A stretch of DNA of 64,000 nucleotides from Linanthus parryae (lineage: Eukaryota; Streptophyta; Magnoliopsida; Ericales; Polemoniaceae), in contig JALGPY010000009.1 of assembly GCA_023055425.1 (NCBI GenBank), forward strand, positions 18,045,775 through 18,109,774, written 5' to 3'. The translations under genes and the position numbers were made by a program. The notes under the pieces are model-generated. The model made no database searches. It was given only the letters and a program-made list of their open reading frames with translations, and had not been told where the DNA came from. This document shows positions 1-11,682 of this stretch, piece after piece (positions within the stretch are counted from its first letter, which is position 1; the number at the start of each line of letters is the position of its first letter).

Positions 1-1302
1 TTTAGTATAGATTCAAGCTAGTGTTGGATAAAATAGATGATAGTCAAGATGGAGAAGAAGAAGCCTGAAGAATTAAAGAAACCACAAAATGGAGCGTTCC
101 ACAAGGCTAAGGAGCATGGAGCATTCCACAAACTATGGAGCATGGACCAAAAGATGGAGGCACATGGAGATTGAGCTTGCTATTTTAGGGTTCATAGATA
201 TTCTCATTGGCTTGAGAATATCTTAGTTTAGAGGCCATATCCATATCACGTTTAATTTTGTTTGTGGTTGTTTATTTATTGTTTTATTATTTTATTGTTG
301 GTGTATGGTTGATGCATGCAAAATTGATAATAAGATAATTAACAACCCGGATCTTTTATTTGTGAGTTTGCCCAACTCAAAATATGTAGATCAGTTGATA
401 TGGATCAACAAAACAATTAAACATGGAAAAGCAAAATCCCTCGAGTTAAATATTTCGTTTTTCCTTCTCGTTACTTGAACACTCATCATGATCATGATTA
501 CCAAGCTCGTGGGTGCCAAAGCAGGGCGACCTTGTTTGTCATCCTGTGATGCGATGGCCCAAGAAAGTAATGTGCGAATGTTTAGGTAAGAGGTTGGACG
601 AAACTAGGTGATTTTAATGGGATTGAAACCAAGAGGCAACCAATTGGGATTATCTATGGAGATAGATGAATAAGGCGTTATTTGCCCAATTGAACCAAGA
701 GTTGCATGGGATGCAATTGGAATTGTTCCTACCTAAATAAATAATTTTGGGTGACTTGCCAAAGCAAGCTCAAAAGAAGTGAAATATGGATCTTGGCCCA
801 CTAGAAAATATAATGATATTTTCCGCATTAATATGGAGGGTTATTAATCCGAGAAAAATAGTTGGAGCTATTTTTAACAATTTAAGTCCTTGTTAAGTAT
901 AGTCATAAGTCACATTACTTTGCATAATCCATCTTTGTTGAAAAATCCATGGCATTAAACAAACAAAACACAACTTTATGTCCTTAGGAAGGACAAGCTG
1001 TCTGGAACATATTTTCTAGACTGATATAAAATTGAGAATTATTCTCAAATGAAAGGAAAATTGTTGTACATCGTAGAACATACAGTTCTCCTCCCACCGA
1101 CTACAAACACACTAAAATCCTAACGGAAGGAACATCAAAGAATGGTTCTTTGGGATGCAACTTGTCTCATGTCAGCTCCCATGAACTCTGAGCTTTGGAA
1201 GCAAGATGAGAAATATGGAGACGTATGATATGATCATCCATTAAGAGAAGCTCTTCCAAAGAGCGAGCTTCACATGAAAGGCTTGAAGTGTTACGCCACT
1301 TT
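1..1302 (+). mobile_element. Copia-A, left part: leader of an LTR retrotransposon split by a CACTA element
   Basis: This stretch is the inverted counterpart of about 53160-54420, the leader of Copia-B, with many blocks matching by eye, such as the GCCAAAGCAGGGCGAC word near 516 and its complement near 53890. It therefore belongs to the same family in + orientation. Its 5' LTR and primer-binding site lie before the window. No ORF is convincing. At 1302 the sequence is cut by a CACTA terminus and resumes at 24241. A block resembling 480-700 recurs at 24250-24480, so the leader holds an old internal duplication. Seen: the homology. Inferred: that 1-1302 and 24241-28894 were once one element. Confidence 0.8.
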
Positions 1303-1930
1303 CACTACAACAAAATTGACTTTTCGTAACAATTTTTTTCGTTGCTATAACTCACAAATTTGTCGCGTTTTATTTATTGCAACAATTCTATTTTGTCACC
1401 AGTTTCGTCGCCTATACACCGTCGCTAATGTGATTTACTAGGAATTTGAAGATCATTACGAAACTTAATTTATGCTGCGTTTATTTTGTTGCCCATGTTT
1501 GGCACTTGCTACAAAAAAATGATTGTTGAATTTGCCTGTTCGCTGCATATGATATGATTTCTTGACGTATTAATTCCTTGGTAATCGTTGCTTAAGTTGG
1601 CCTCCTAACTAATTGAGTTTGTTAGTAGTAGTTTCTTATGCACACCTTATAACGATTTCGAATTGTTGTAATTAACTTTCGTTGCGTTTTATTAGATTCC
1701 CTAACGTTTCATCCGTCATTTAATAACTTGTTCGCTACAATTTTCAGCCATCGCTGTCAATTTCGTACAATAAGTTTTTTTCTTACATTTCTTTTTGTTG
1801 CTTTTTCATAAATTTGCTACGAATTTGTGTTTGTTAGTATAATATTTTTGTTGCACGAGAAAAATGTTTACTACATTTTGTATTGTCGTCAATTAATGTC
1901 AGCTACAAAAATAATTTTATTGGCTACGTA
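1303..1930. repeat. CACTA left terminus and subterminal repeat region
   Basis: The terminus CACTACAACAAA is followed by about 600 bp in which short words built on CGTTGC, GTCGCT, TTGCTAC and ATTACGAA recur in both orientations. In CACTA elements such subterminal repeats are the transposase-binding region. The mirror region at the other end is 21880-22173 plus 23983-24240. Confidence 0.75.
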
Positions 1931-2691
1931 ATATTTCACGAATGAAAATAAATTAAAATTGAATTTAATTCAACAAAAGTGCCATCTCTCCAATGCAAAA
2001 ACAACTCATTAGATAAATCCATAATAATTCCAAACACGAAAATAACATACTGTCACTAACAACTCGCAAATCCTTTCAAAAGAGAAATACATAAGATCGT
2101 AAGCGACATAACTCTACGAACTAAACACTAAGTAGACACACTAAAAACTAAGAGTGAAATAAAAACAATTCTTAAGATGATATGCAGCCTCCTCGAAGTT
2201 GGACGAACTTCCGAGCTTGCCAAGATTAAAGGAGGATGAAAACTACATTAACCTGTGAAAAAGAACAAATTAATGGGAAAAACAATGTAATCATAACAAG
2301 TATAGGAAACATACAAGTATCCAATTCTGAAATCCAATGCTGAAAAGTAGTCAATGAAGGATCAGGGAAACAAAAGTTGAGATTTACATTTATTTTTTTG
2401 TGTGCAACAGACTCATACCACTCAACTCTCTCTCTCAAAATTATTCACCAATAAACTAAAACAGAGTTTTTCTTAAAATTTCTAGTATTAGAACACATAT
2501 CTGTAGTTGAAGACTAAAAAGCATAGTGTGTATAAATCAACAAAACGTAGTGGACAAATCGTCCATCAATAGATTTCCACATCAAAAAAGATAATACTAT
2601 CAATAATGACATATTTCTATGGTATATTTCTATCGAAGAGGCCATACACAGGATTAAAAGTTGAAAGATACTAAGGTATTACATAAGAAGT
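1931..2691. other. CACTA interior, left part, no recognisable gene
   Basis: AT-rich sequence between the subterminal repeats and the Copia-1 LTR. A 70-codon open frame on the - strand (2226-2438) shows no motif and is not called. No transposase signature is visible. Confidence 0.4.
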
Positions 2692-3161
2692 TGTTAGCAT
2701 TTGGTGCGCCCATGTGGGGTGCCCAATGCAATTATCAAAATCTTATGGGGTTAGTTGCAACAATGCTTAAACAAGTGGGGTTAATAGCAAATGCACAAAC
2801 CCTAGGGGGTTATGTGCAAACAAGGTATAAGTGTGTCTATATAAGGAGACAGCCTCCTACACATATTATAAAGAGACATAATAATGCACTACTGTGTAGA
2901 GATGATGTGCTGATCAAAATACAGTTCTAGGAACCCTAGTCTCTCTCTCTAACTAGCCTCCATTGGTGGAACTTGGTGTGGATCAGAGCTTTCGTCCTAG
3001 TGATTCGAGCTAGACTGTGGGAGCAAGGTGGGCACGTGAAAGCAAGCATCTTACGATCATCCGCTGCGTTTAGGAGTTAAGGAAGACAAGGTAAATACAT
3101 GAATCTTCCGCTATAATTCATGTTGTAGATCTGTATGTGATAGATCATGATTCATCCTTCA
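2692..3161 (+). repeat. Copia-1 5' LTR
   Basis: Begins TGTTAGCATTTGG and ends CATCCTTCA one base before a primer-binding site, giving the canonical TG...CA ends and about 470 bp. A TATA-like CTATATAAGG lies at about 2838. Without a matching 3' LTR the left boundary rests on the TG terminus and the neighbouring TAAGAAGT word. Confidence 0.65.
2836..2847 (+). promoter_or_regulatory. Candidate TATA box of the Copia-1 LTR
   Basis: TCTATATAAGGA lies about 145 bp into the LTR and upstream of the R/U5 region, where copia LTRs carry their promoter. This is position and consensus only. Confidence 0.5.
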
Positions 3162-3162
3162 T

Positions 3163-3180
3163 TGGTATCAGAGCCTTAGG
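3163..3180 (+). promoter_or_regulatory. Copia-1 primer-binding site, initiator-Met tRNA
   Basis: TGGTATCAGAGCCTTAGG starts one base after the LTR end. TGGTATCAGAGCC is complementary to the 3' end of plant initiator methionine tRNA, the usual copia primer. Confidence 0.9.
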
Positions 3181-3706
3181 CTTGTTTTTGATGCCTCGTA
3201 AAGCGAACCCGAATCTGATTAAAAAAATCGAGTTTATGAAAATTCATAATCTGTAGGTGAAACCTATATGGTTAGATAGGATTTTTCACAATGATTCCAG
3301 AAATATAAATTTTGTAATTTTTTGACGAACACAGAATTAGTTATGATTATTCTAAGATTCGGAACAGTAAAAATCTGGACTGTTAGATCTGAGTTGTAAA
3401 AGTTTTTTTCAAAAGGTGTCAAAATTAAGTTTTGAACACATAATCGGAACCAGGGTGAAGGCACGAGTCCAGCGGTATAAGGATCGCCGAAAATGGAGGC
3501 CGAGAAGGCGGCACATGGGCTTCACGCGCCTCCGCCTAAGGGCCGCGGCGCATTGCTGACGTGGCTAGGGATGACGTGGCAGATGACGTGGCAGTGCCAC
3601 GCCAGCATAGGATTGACGTGGCAGCCACGTGGCTGCTGGCGTAGAGGGTGATGTGGCAGCTGACGTCAGCATAGGACTGACGTGGTATACCAAATTGCAT
3701 GCTGAC
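3181..3706 (+). other. Copia-1 leader, first part, with an ACGT-core motif block
   Basis: Noncoding leader between the PBS and gag. From 3540 to 3700 it is GC-rich and holds repeated TGACGTGG words (3557, 3572, 3584, 3613, 3678), TGACGTCA at 3661 and CCACGTGG at 3624. It continues at 5290 beyond the inserted solo LTR. Three short overlapping open frames have no recognisable content. Confidence 0.6.
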
Positions 3707-5284
3707 TGACGCGAATTCTTTACGCGCTTAAACACAAGTATACGGTCAAGTAGTAAGTGGAGTATTTTACGACTCCGAGTATCGAACCCAAGGGAAATTA
3801 AGATTGCTAGCTAACTAGAAAGTAATTATAGGAGATCTAAGTAGCCGGTAAAAAGTTGTTTTAAGTTGTAACGTTGTCGCCCACAAACAAGCGACGTAAA
3901 TTAAATAACAAGTAACTAAATATTTTTGCAGGGTTTTTCACTTTTAAACGAAAATAAATTGAGATTGACTACGATTAATGAGAAAGAACTAGGCAATTGA
4001 TGTCCCTAGGGTTGTTAACGATTTCTGGAATTATGCATGAAACACTCTACTCACGTTCTAGTTATATCGGGTAATACTCATCACGATCTTCTCTCGATCT
4101 CACGTGAATTTGTGTAAATAATAGATTTCGGGTCCTCTCGGTCCACCTCCGTCTACTACTACAATCTAATTGATTTGTTAGGCTCGTTCACCGGGTCCTA
4201 TCGGTCCTCCGAATTCACTAAGTCCTAACACAATCAATCGAAACTACCCTCACACGATTAATCAAGTTTCTATCTCCTCTCGGTCTCAAGAAACTACAAG
4301 ATCACCTACAATATTCTTTAACATGTATCAAAAAGTTAACTTTCGTGCAAATATCTCAACGACTAGTATCCTAAGGGTGATCAAGCCAAGAATACTAAGA
4401 ATGAAGTACAAGAATATGTAAGATAACTAGAACATTCATAAACTTTAAGCAAACGCATGTATCATGTCCAAAATCCAGAAAATCATCCAACAAACCCTAG
4501 TTTCTCATCAATCACCTAGCTTAGCTAGACATAATAGTGTTCAACATGATCAAAATCATAGAATTCATGAAGTAAAGATGAAGAAACGAAGATCAAACGC
4601 TAAAAGCTTCAATGTAATTGATGATCCTTGCTCCAAGCTTGTTCTCCCTTCTTCCCTAGCTCCAAAGACTTCAAAGATGCGTGAATCTGCTGTTCTTAGG
4701 TCGTTCTCCCCGTTTTCTACCAGCTGGGCACGCTTTTTAATGAAAATTAGCCGAAATTGCACTTCAGCCCCTCTACTTTGTAATTCCCGGACAAAATTAT
4801 TTGCTGATTTTGCGCGGGCTGTATCTCCCTCATACGGACTCATCTTCGGACCTAAAGTATACCGTTGGAAAGCTACGGATGTCTACTTTCTAGTGCCGCA
4901 AGCCTTGCTTCAAAATTCTTTGTAGATTTTCCTGGGCATCGAAAAGAGTGCAGGCTGGTCCTGTGTGACTTTTCCAACTTCGCTTCGTCTTTGCGTTTTC
5001 TTTTCGACTCTTCATCTAGCTCCATTCCAAGCATATCCAAGCATCTCATAAGCTCCATTGCACCTCTTTTACCTGAGATACACAACACTAAACAACCCGG
5101 AAGATCACAGGCGATAAACAATATATAAATCATATGAAAAACGCCCGGATTACGAAATAAAGCTCATTAACTCATGTATGCTAAAAACAACTCGGATTTG
5201 GTCAATTTCTCACATAAATACACCAAAACGCTCGCAAAACGGTCATGGATCATAAACAATATAACTCCTAATGTGGAGTTATCA
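3707..5284 (-). mobile_element. Solo LTR of an Athila-like gypsy element inserted in the Copia-1 leader
   Basis: The segment starts TGACGCGAATTC and ends GGAGTTATCA. Read on the - strand it runs TGATAACTCC...CGCGTCA, and its start resembles the Gypsy-1 LTR start TGATAACGCC. It is flanked by the perfect 5-bp duplication CTGAC at 3702-3706 and 5285-5289. No internal region is present, so this is a solo LTR left by LTR-LTR recombination. Open frames inside it (such as 4464-4925) have no family resemblance and are treated as chance. Confidence 0.9.
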
Positions 5285-5289
5285 CTGAC

Positions 5290-6389
5290 GTGGCACTCGG
5301 GCCGACGACAACGCGTGACAGAGGCGGACACGCCACGCGCAGCGGCGCGTGCGCCCTCCTCCGGCCACCATTTTTTTTCTACAGACCCAGAATTAAATTT
5401 CGTATTTTTTGGGATTTTTTCATAATATTTGAAAAAACAGAAAAATTTATTAATTTCCAGATTAATTAATTAGTATTTAGCACTATTCCTGACGCAATTA
5501 GGCATCCTTAAACACACTGTTTTGAGCCCAAATTTTTTCTGGAGATTTAGGTGTTTATTCCCTACCTTATAAGATAGGAGGTGAGATCCTAGGTAGTTGG
5601 GAGCATTTTTCGATCTTATTAGTTGATTGATTTATTGCTTAATAATTTACAGTAATTATTCTTTAATTCTGGAAATTTCTACAAAATTTCAGTATGTTTA
5701 TTTTATTATTATACATGCTGTTGTGGATTGAATGGATGTGTTTGATGCATGGATGTGGCTTAGATGTTTTTATTTTTGGTTTTGGTTTTGAATATGTAAT
5801 CAATTAAAATACGTCCTGCGTGTCCTGCCTCTCAACATACTCTAGTGTCTTCTCTTCTCATCTAAATCGCCTATTAGAGGTTACTTCTAATTTGAAATAA
5901 GATAGTTAGTGAAGATTGAAGACTAGAAGCTTCAAGAGAGGTGGCCAAACCAAAAGCTATGGCGCGAGGTGCATGGAGCAAAAGAGACGAACAAATAAGC
6001 TTCAAGAAGTACACTCGAGATAGGCTAGATGGCTGAAGCATGAAGTTCAAGACTTGCTCAAGACGTACTCTCAATAGTTGGAGTGCACCTTAGGGGACAC
6101 ATCCATTGCATATTTATTTTATGCTTATGCTCGTTTTATGTTATAACTGCGTGTGATTGGATATAACTTTACAACCTCGCATGCTAAAGAACTAAAACGA
6201 AAGAGCTCACATTAAGAGAGGATTCAAATTAATGGGGAATCATGAGTGACGACATTTGATTCCTAGAATTGCTACTAGGTTTTGGTGGAGTCCTTATGCA
6301 GAAATATTAAATTTTAATCTTATCTAAATGTTTGTAGGAGCTAAAACAATGCTAATAATTAACTTCCACTCTGTCTCATATTTACAGTA
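5290..6389 (+). other. Copia-1 leader, second part
   Basis: About 1.1 kb of noncoding sequence between the solo LTR and gag. It opens with one more TGACGTGGC word and a short GC-rich block to about 5370, then becomes AT-rich. No gene is seen. Confidence 0.5.
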
Positions 6390-7309
6390 ATGTCCAAATC
6401 ATCTAGTCTCATCACTGATTCTGCTAAAGCTGTAATGCTTAATGGGGACAATTACGACATCTGGAGCCGTCGTGCTATGTACTACATGCTAGACATAGAT
6501 TTGTCCGACCATCTAAAGACAGAAAAGGTCGAACCCGTTATGGCGGAAAATAAACCATGGTGGAATATGAGCGCAACCTAGCCTTTCTTCATAAGTGGGA
6601 AGCAGCAGATAGGAAGGCATGTTACAATCTTCTATGTATGATGGAAGATGACCTCGTCAGGGAGTTCGAAAATTCTGTCACTACAAAGGAGATGTGGGAA
6701 TCGATCAAGAGAAAATATGGATCCACTTCTGTCACCAGGCTGAGAGTCTTGAGGATGAAGTTCGATTCTTATCATAAGAAGCCAGAACACTCAATGACTT
6801 AGCCCTTGAGGACTATGGCCTTCATGATCAAAGAGCTCATAGCAGCTGGACGAAATTTATCCGATGAGGAGCAAGTACAAGCGATACTGCGTTCTCTGCC
6901 CCGCACGTGGGATCACATGAAACAGAACATGACCCACAACGCGGATGTCAAAACATTTGAGGATGTCAAACGTCATCTCTTGTTGGAAAGTGAGCCAATT
7001 GAGGTCTCCAAGTCCAACGCCGAGGTGTTATTGGTAGAGCACCCTCTTCCCAAGTCGCAAAAGGCGTGCGGGAACTGGAGGAAGGCGGAGAAGGGCGTCA
7101 AGGGAAAGGGGAAGCCTGTAGGAGGCCCCAATACCAAGATCAAGAAAGGTGCTGGTGGCAAGAAGAGAAGGAGAGCTAGAAACTTGGCAAGGGTCTTGTG
7201 CTTCAACTGCCAGAAGAAGGGTCACTTTGCTCGTGATTGTACAGAGCCAAAGGTATGCCATAATCCAAACTCTGACTGTTATGTTATAAGTGAAGTTTGT
7301 CATTTCTGA
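6390..7309 (+). pseudogene. Copia-1 gag (capsid/nucleocapsid), broken
   Basis: Gag of a Ty1/copia element packages the RNA in cytoplasmic particles. The N-terminal frame (6390-6581) has the LNGDNYDIWSRRAMYYML pattern of copia gag. The next block, in another frame from 6557, has the KEMWESIKRKYG and LRMKFDSYHK segments typical of this domain family. The C-terminal part is very basic and contains one zinc knuckle, CFNCQKKGHFARDC (CX2CX4HX4C), at about 7201-7242. Lesions are a frameshift near 6560-6580 and a TAG stop at 6800-6802. The frame stops at 7307-7309, shortly before the protease remnant. Domain identity is secure; the start is the first ATG of the conserved block. Confidence 0.85.
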
Positions 7310-8203
7310 TTCCCCTAATGAGTGGGTATTGGATCCAGGTGCAGAAGAAAACCTGAGCATGTGACTGAGGCGCGTGCACGGATTATTGGCAATGACAAAC
7401 GGGCAGTAGAAGGATGCACATGAAGATGAAGTTTTAAGCTCATCCTACATGATGTCTTATACGCTCATACTGCACGCAAGAACTTGATTTCCGTTTCTAG
7501 ACTTTTGGATTTAGTTTTAGACCTATTTTATCTAGAAATTATTGGTCCTAGCTTTGGTGATGTTTATGATTCTCATTCATTCATTACGTCTTCTAGTGAT
7601 GTTGATTCCACTAGATGTCATGCTAGATTGGGACGTATAGGACATGACAGGATGAACATGCTTGCCAAGGCAGGCCTACTTGGAAATATGTCCAAGATTT
7701 CTTTACCTGTATGTGAGAGTTGCCTTACAGGGAAAGCCAAACGCAAACCATTCGGTAAGGCAGTAAGGGTTACTGAGCCTTTACAACTCATTCATTCTGA
7801 TGTTTGCGGTCCATTAAATGTTAGGACTAGACGTGGCTATGTCATCAAATTCATAGATGACCACACTTGGTTCGCTTATGTGTACTTGATGACACATAAG
7901 TCTGAGGCGCTAGGGTGCTTCAAAAAGTTCCTACAAGAGGTAGAGAACCAACTGGACAAAAGAGTTAAGGCTCTTAGGACAGAACGAGGTCGTGAGTATC
8001 TATCTGAGCAATTTAAGGAGCTCTGTGAGGATAAAGGAATAGTGAGGCAGTTGACTATTCCCTTCACACCGCAACAAAATGGTGTAGCGGAAAGAAGGAA
8101 TAGAACACTGTTAGAGATGGTGTGTATTATGATGACAAATGCGAATCTGCCTGTCTCCTATTTGGAGACGCATTGATGACATCCACATACATACGGAATC
8201 GAT
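7310..8203 (+). pseudogene. Copia-1 protease remnant and integrase, broken
   Basis: A protease remnant at about 7320-7350 reads EWVLDPGAEENL. The D-S/T-G-A active site is changed to DPGA and is followed by a stop. Integrase is open from 7484 to 8176. It has the GAG-pre-integrase HHCC zinc region (HARLGRIGHDRM, then CESCLTGK), the core start HSDVCGP, the second acidic site as RTERGREYL and the final Glu in QQNGVAERRN. Relatives normally have Asp where this copy has the E of RTER, so the second catalytic Asp appears changed to Glu. A stop near 8175 and a frameshift end the domain. Integrase lies upstream of RT, as in copia. Confidence 0.85.
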
Positions 8204-8852
8204 GTGCCCACCAAGTCCGTAACCACAACCCCTTACGAGATGTGGACCATAAGGCAACCCGAATTGGGTCACCTTAGGCCATGGGGTTCGTCCTCCTATG
8301 TACGTAACGTCTCCCATATCCATGGGAAATTGGGTGCTAGAGGAAAGAAGTGCATCTTCATACGGTACTCTGAGCACTCTAAGGGTTACGTAATCATAGC
8401 GCAACAGCCGGATGGCAGTCTGACAGAGAATGGAGTCGCGAGACGTCGAATTTATCGAGGGAGATTTTCCTAGTCAGGGAGAAGCTCGTGGAGATGGAAT
8501 TCTCTATGAGGAAGAGGAGACACTAGATGACACTCAATTCACCACTACCCAAGAGGAATTTGTTCCTATGGATCTTGAGAACAGTGGGAGCTTCTTGCCT
8601 AGTGAGTAGCCCATCACACATGGTGATGATGCTGATGAAGAAGAACCCTCTTTGCGTAGGAGCGCTCGTGGGTGCGTACCCCGTCTACGATTTGACATAG
8701 AAGGGGAGGCCATGGTGGTCACCATGCAAGAAGATGATGAACCTAGGACATTTTCCGAGGCTCTATCATCACCCGACAAGAAAGAATGGGAAATTGCTTT
8801 ACAAGAAGAACTAAAAATCAACGAAAACCAATCATGTTTAGGACCTGGTTGA
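8204..8852 (+). pseudogene. Copia-1 integrase C-terminus and start of RT, broken
   Basis: One frame (8204-8473) carries conserved copia integrase C-terminal words such as SVTTTPYEMW, LRPWGS and YSEHSKGYV. A one-base shift near 8430-8440 moves the reading into an acidic linker that contains a TAG stop at about 8608. The frame then reopens (8652-8852) with RRSARG and the RT lead-in word ALSSPDKKEWEIALQEEL. Another shift near 8830 leads into the RT domain at 8854. All pieces keep the normal order on one strand, so this is a decayed polyprotein. Confidence 0.8.
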
Positions 8853-8853
8853 C

Positions 8854-9777
8854 TTGCCTCCTGGACGTAGGTCCATTGGAAACAAATGGGTTTTCAAGGT
8901 CAAAAGGAAGGCAGACGGAAACGTGGAATGGCATAAGGCCCGACTAGTGGCGAAAGGATACACACAACAGCAGGGTGTAGATCATGAGGAGACATTCTCG
9001 CAGGTGGTGAGAATAGCCTCCATTCGCCTTATACTAGCAATAGTAGCAAGCATGGACTTAGAGCTAGATCAGATGGATTTTAAGACTGTGTTTCTCAATG
9101 GAGAATTAGACGAGGAGATATATATGGCTCAGCCGCAAGGCTTCGAGAAGAAAGGTTATGAGCACAAAGTTTGCAAACTGGTTAAGTCCCTATATGGGCT
9201 TAAACGGTCCTCAAGACAGTGGTATATGAAGTTCCATCAGGAAATTGTAGCATATGGCTTTGCAAAGGTAGATGAAGACCACTGTGTGTATGTCAAAAGC
9301 TCAGGAAATAAGTTCATGATTTTTTCTCTATATGTGGATGACATACTATTGGCAAGCAATGATATAGTAATGCTCAAGACCACTAAAGGGTGGTTGTCCT
9401 CTCGTTTTTCGATGAAGGATATAGGCGAGGCAAGCTACATCCTTGGGATTAAGATCCTCAGAGATCGTTCCAAACGACTTCTAGGATTGTCGCAAGAGGT
9501 GTACATCCAAAAGATACTTGAACGGTTTAGAATGTGCGATGCCAAACCACTTGACACTCCCATTGCGCATGGCGAGAAACTTAGTCTAGAGATGTGTCCC
9601 AAGAGCCAACGCGAGAGAGATCAAATGGCCAAAGTACCCTATGCAAGTGATGTCAGTCGCCTCATGTACGCCATGATGTGTACACGACCTGACATATGTC
9701 ATGCGGTCGGTTTAGATAGCAGATATCTGTCTGATCCAGGCATTGGGCACTGGAAGGCTGTGAAAAGAATACTCTGA
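8854..9777 (+). pseudogene. Copia-1 reverse transcriptase, long open remnant
   Basis: This 307-codon frame is most of a Ty1/copia reverse transcriptase. Conserved blocks in order are GNKWVFKVKRK, ARLVAKGYTQQQGVD, MDFKTVFLNGELDEEIYM, CKLVKSLYGLKRS, the catalytic YVDDILLA at about residues 160-167 and MYAMMCTRPDI near the C-terminus. The YVDD aspartates are intact. The frame ends at a TGA (9775-9777) within the expected KRILRYL block, where CGA (Arg) has become TGA. Translation could not start here in a working element; the ATG at 8854 is incidental. Confidence 0.9.
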
Positions 9778-10301
9778 TATCTCAAAGGGTAAAAGGATTA
9801 CGTGCTGTGCTATCGAGGCTATGGGCTTCGAATTGTTGGCTACAGCGATGCTGACTGGGTGGGGACCTAGACGCACGTAAATCGACCTTAGGATACGTCT
9901 TCATGCTAGGTGGAGGAGCCATCACGTGGCACAGTAGCAAGCAGACTTGCACTACCTTATTGACCATGGAAGCTGAATACGTTGCCTGTTCTGCGACAGC
10001 GCAAGAGAGTGTCTGGCTTAGGAGATTCCCGGTCAGCCTACGGGCGGTTGATATACCCAGACCAGTGACGTTGCGCTGTGATAGCATGTCGGCCATAGCC
10101 TGTGCTAAGGATCCGAAGTACCACCGTAAAGTCAAACACATAGAGATAAAGTATCACTTCATTAGGGAGGTGGTAGCTAAAGGAGATTTTTCTTTGGAGC
10201 ACATTCCTACGAATCAGATGTTAGCTGATCCCATGACCAAACCTTTGTTAAGGCATTTCTTTACTAATCATGTTCGGAACATGGGCTTAGATAGGTGGTG
10301 A
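9778..10301 (+). pseudogene. Copia-1 RNase H domain, broken
   Basis: The copia RNase H follows RT directly. The first part (9778-9902) has the GYSDADW region but is out of frame, with a stop near 9870. From 9903 the frame is open for 132 codons, with the TMEAEYVACSATAQESVWL block (catalytic Glu), LRCDSMSAIACAKDP (catalytic Asp) and the C-terminal ADPMTKPL and MGLDRW blocks that normally end the polyprotein. The TGA at 10299-10301 is therefore the natural end. Confidence 0.85.
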
Positions 10302-11528
10302 GATATCACTAGAGATTTCAGACTGATGATATGATTTAGACATTGATTGTTGGATTTTAATTAGATTTGTTTCTATTATGCTACATGTTGTTTTGATACG
10401 TGTATGATACGTTTAGATATCTTGTACTAGCATAGAACATGTCGCGCGGACACTAGGTTGGCTCTCTCACACGAGCAACCGCCTTTACAACATACTGGAT
10501 AGTCTAGGTGAGTAGAAGGTGAGACAAAATCCCGATAAGTGCTAAAGCCTATGATATGGTATGTGACGCCTGTCATATGCAGCGCATGGCCTATGAAAAG
10601 AGTTAGAAATCTATCAATAGTGCAAGACCCTGTCAGACGGATTCATTTGTCGCATTGGAATAAGTTCCAAGGTGACATTTGTTTATGGCCATTCGAACAT
10701 GGTTACAACCTCGAACCATGTATAGTCTGCGTAGAGAAAGCCATATGAGAGAACCGATTTCGACTTGCATATGTGCAATATTCAGTACTCGGGTTAATAG
10801 TCATATGGGTTGTTGGACTTACATCTGTATAGTGGTCCCTATGGGATAGGACATGTGCTCTTATTAGAGTCCATACACTATGGCGCACATCTTATGAGAT
10901 GACGCGTGCTGATGAGTGACATGAGGTGGCGAGTAGAACTAGTCCCTGAGTTTCCTCGCCGTGTGAGCCTCGTCGATCATATAAGAATGATTGAAACTGT
11001 ATAACCTTAGTACTTTTATCCATGTCGCGGAGAGACGGTTCGGTGGTGCTACTTTAGCGTGACACGTCACGGCTATGAATGATTCGGCCTACCAGGACAT
11101 TGCTAGGAAAGCAGCTGACTCCGAATCAAATCGACAATGGATGGAAAGGAATATTCTCATTACATCGCTCTTTATCATTTTAATTGGGCCCACCTACAAG
11201 ATCTTATGGGATCATGTAGGATATGAATGTAATAAAGGAGATGTAGACTCATTGGTGCACGACCTTCGGGACAAGGTAGGTGCTCATGGTCTACGAGATG
11301 ACAATTGACAGAATATGGGGGATACGAGAGATATATATACGTATTGCATTATTTCTTAAGGTTGAGTGCGCCTGCTGCTAGCTCGTCTCGTATGAGTTTA
11401 GAGTATGGAACTCCCGAAATGCAGGTTCTCTCACAGTCACACACCACGGCCACAAAACACTTGGTAGATGATAATAGTTGGAGATTGAGGGAGACTAGAA
11501 GTATTGTATTTGTGCAACCCCACTGTGC
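10302..11528 (+). other. Copia-1 3' noncoding region
   Basis: 1.2 kb between the end of pol and the polypurine tract. Several short open frames on both strands (10539-10748, 11075-11308 and others) show no recognisable domain. Long untranslated 3' regions occur in some plant copia lineages. Confidence 0.6.
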
Positions 11529-11538
11529 GAGTGGGAGA
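11529..11538 (+). promoter_or_regulatory. Copia-1 polypurine tract
   Basis: GAGTGGGAGA directly precedes TGATAG, the expected plus-strand primer at the start of a 3' LTR. The LTR after it is lost beyond its first few bases. Confidence 0.6.
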
Positions 11539-11682
11539 TGATAGGTTCGAATAAATTTTTCGAAATCGTTTGAGATACCCACTTAAATAAGCAACAGGAA
11601 AATTCAAAACTCTAAGAAGTGTATTGGATAAGTTCGAATAAATTTGTAATTTACCTTTATTAGTGTATAATATCCAGTAGAG

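Larger units (their letters stand above)
2692..11612 (+). mobile_element. Copia-1: decayed Ty1/copia LTR retrotransposon
   Basis: The order is 5' LTR (2692-3161), initiator-Met primer-binding site, a long leader carrying a solo gypsy LTR, gag with zinc knuckle, protease, integrase, RT and RNase H, a 1.2-kb 3' noncoding region and a polypurine tract at 11529-11538. Integrase before RT defines Ty1/copia. The 3' LTR is almost wholly lost: after the tract only TGATAG resembles the 5' LTR start TGTTAG. TAAGAAGT lies directly before the 5' LTR and again at 11613-11620, which may be a relic of the target duplication, so the right boundary is tentative. Confidence 0.85.

Noticed and set aside
3163..3180. 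tRNA-like matches at 3163, 13204, 55127, 59391 and elsewhere
   Set aside because: These are 12-20-bp primer-binding sites complementary to tRNA 3' ends; no cloverleaf or complete tRNA gene is present.
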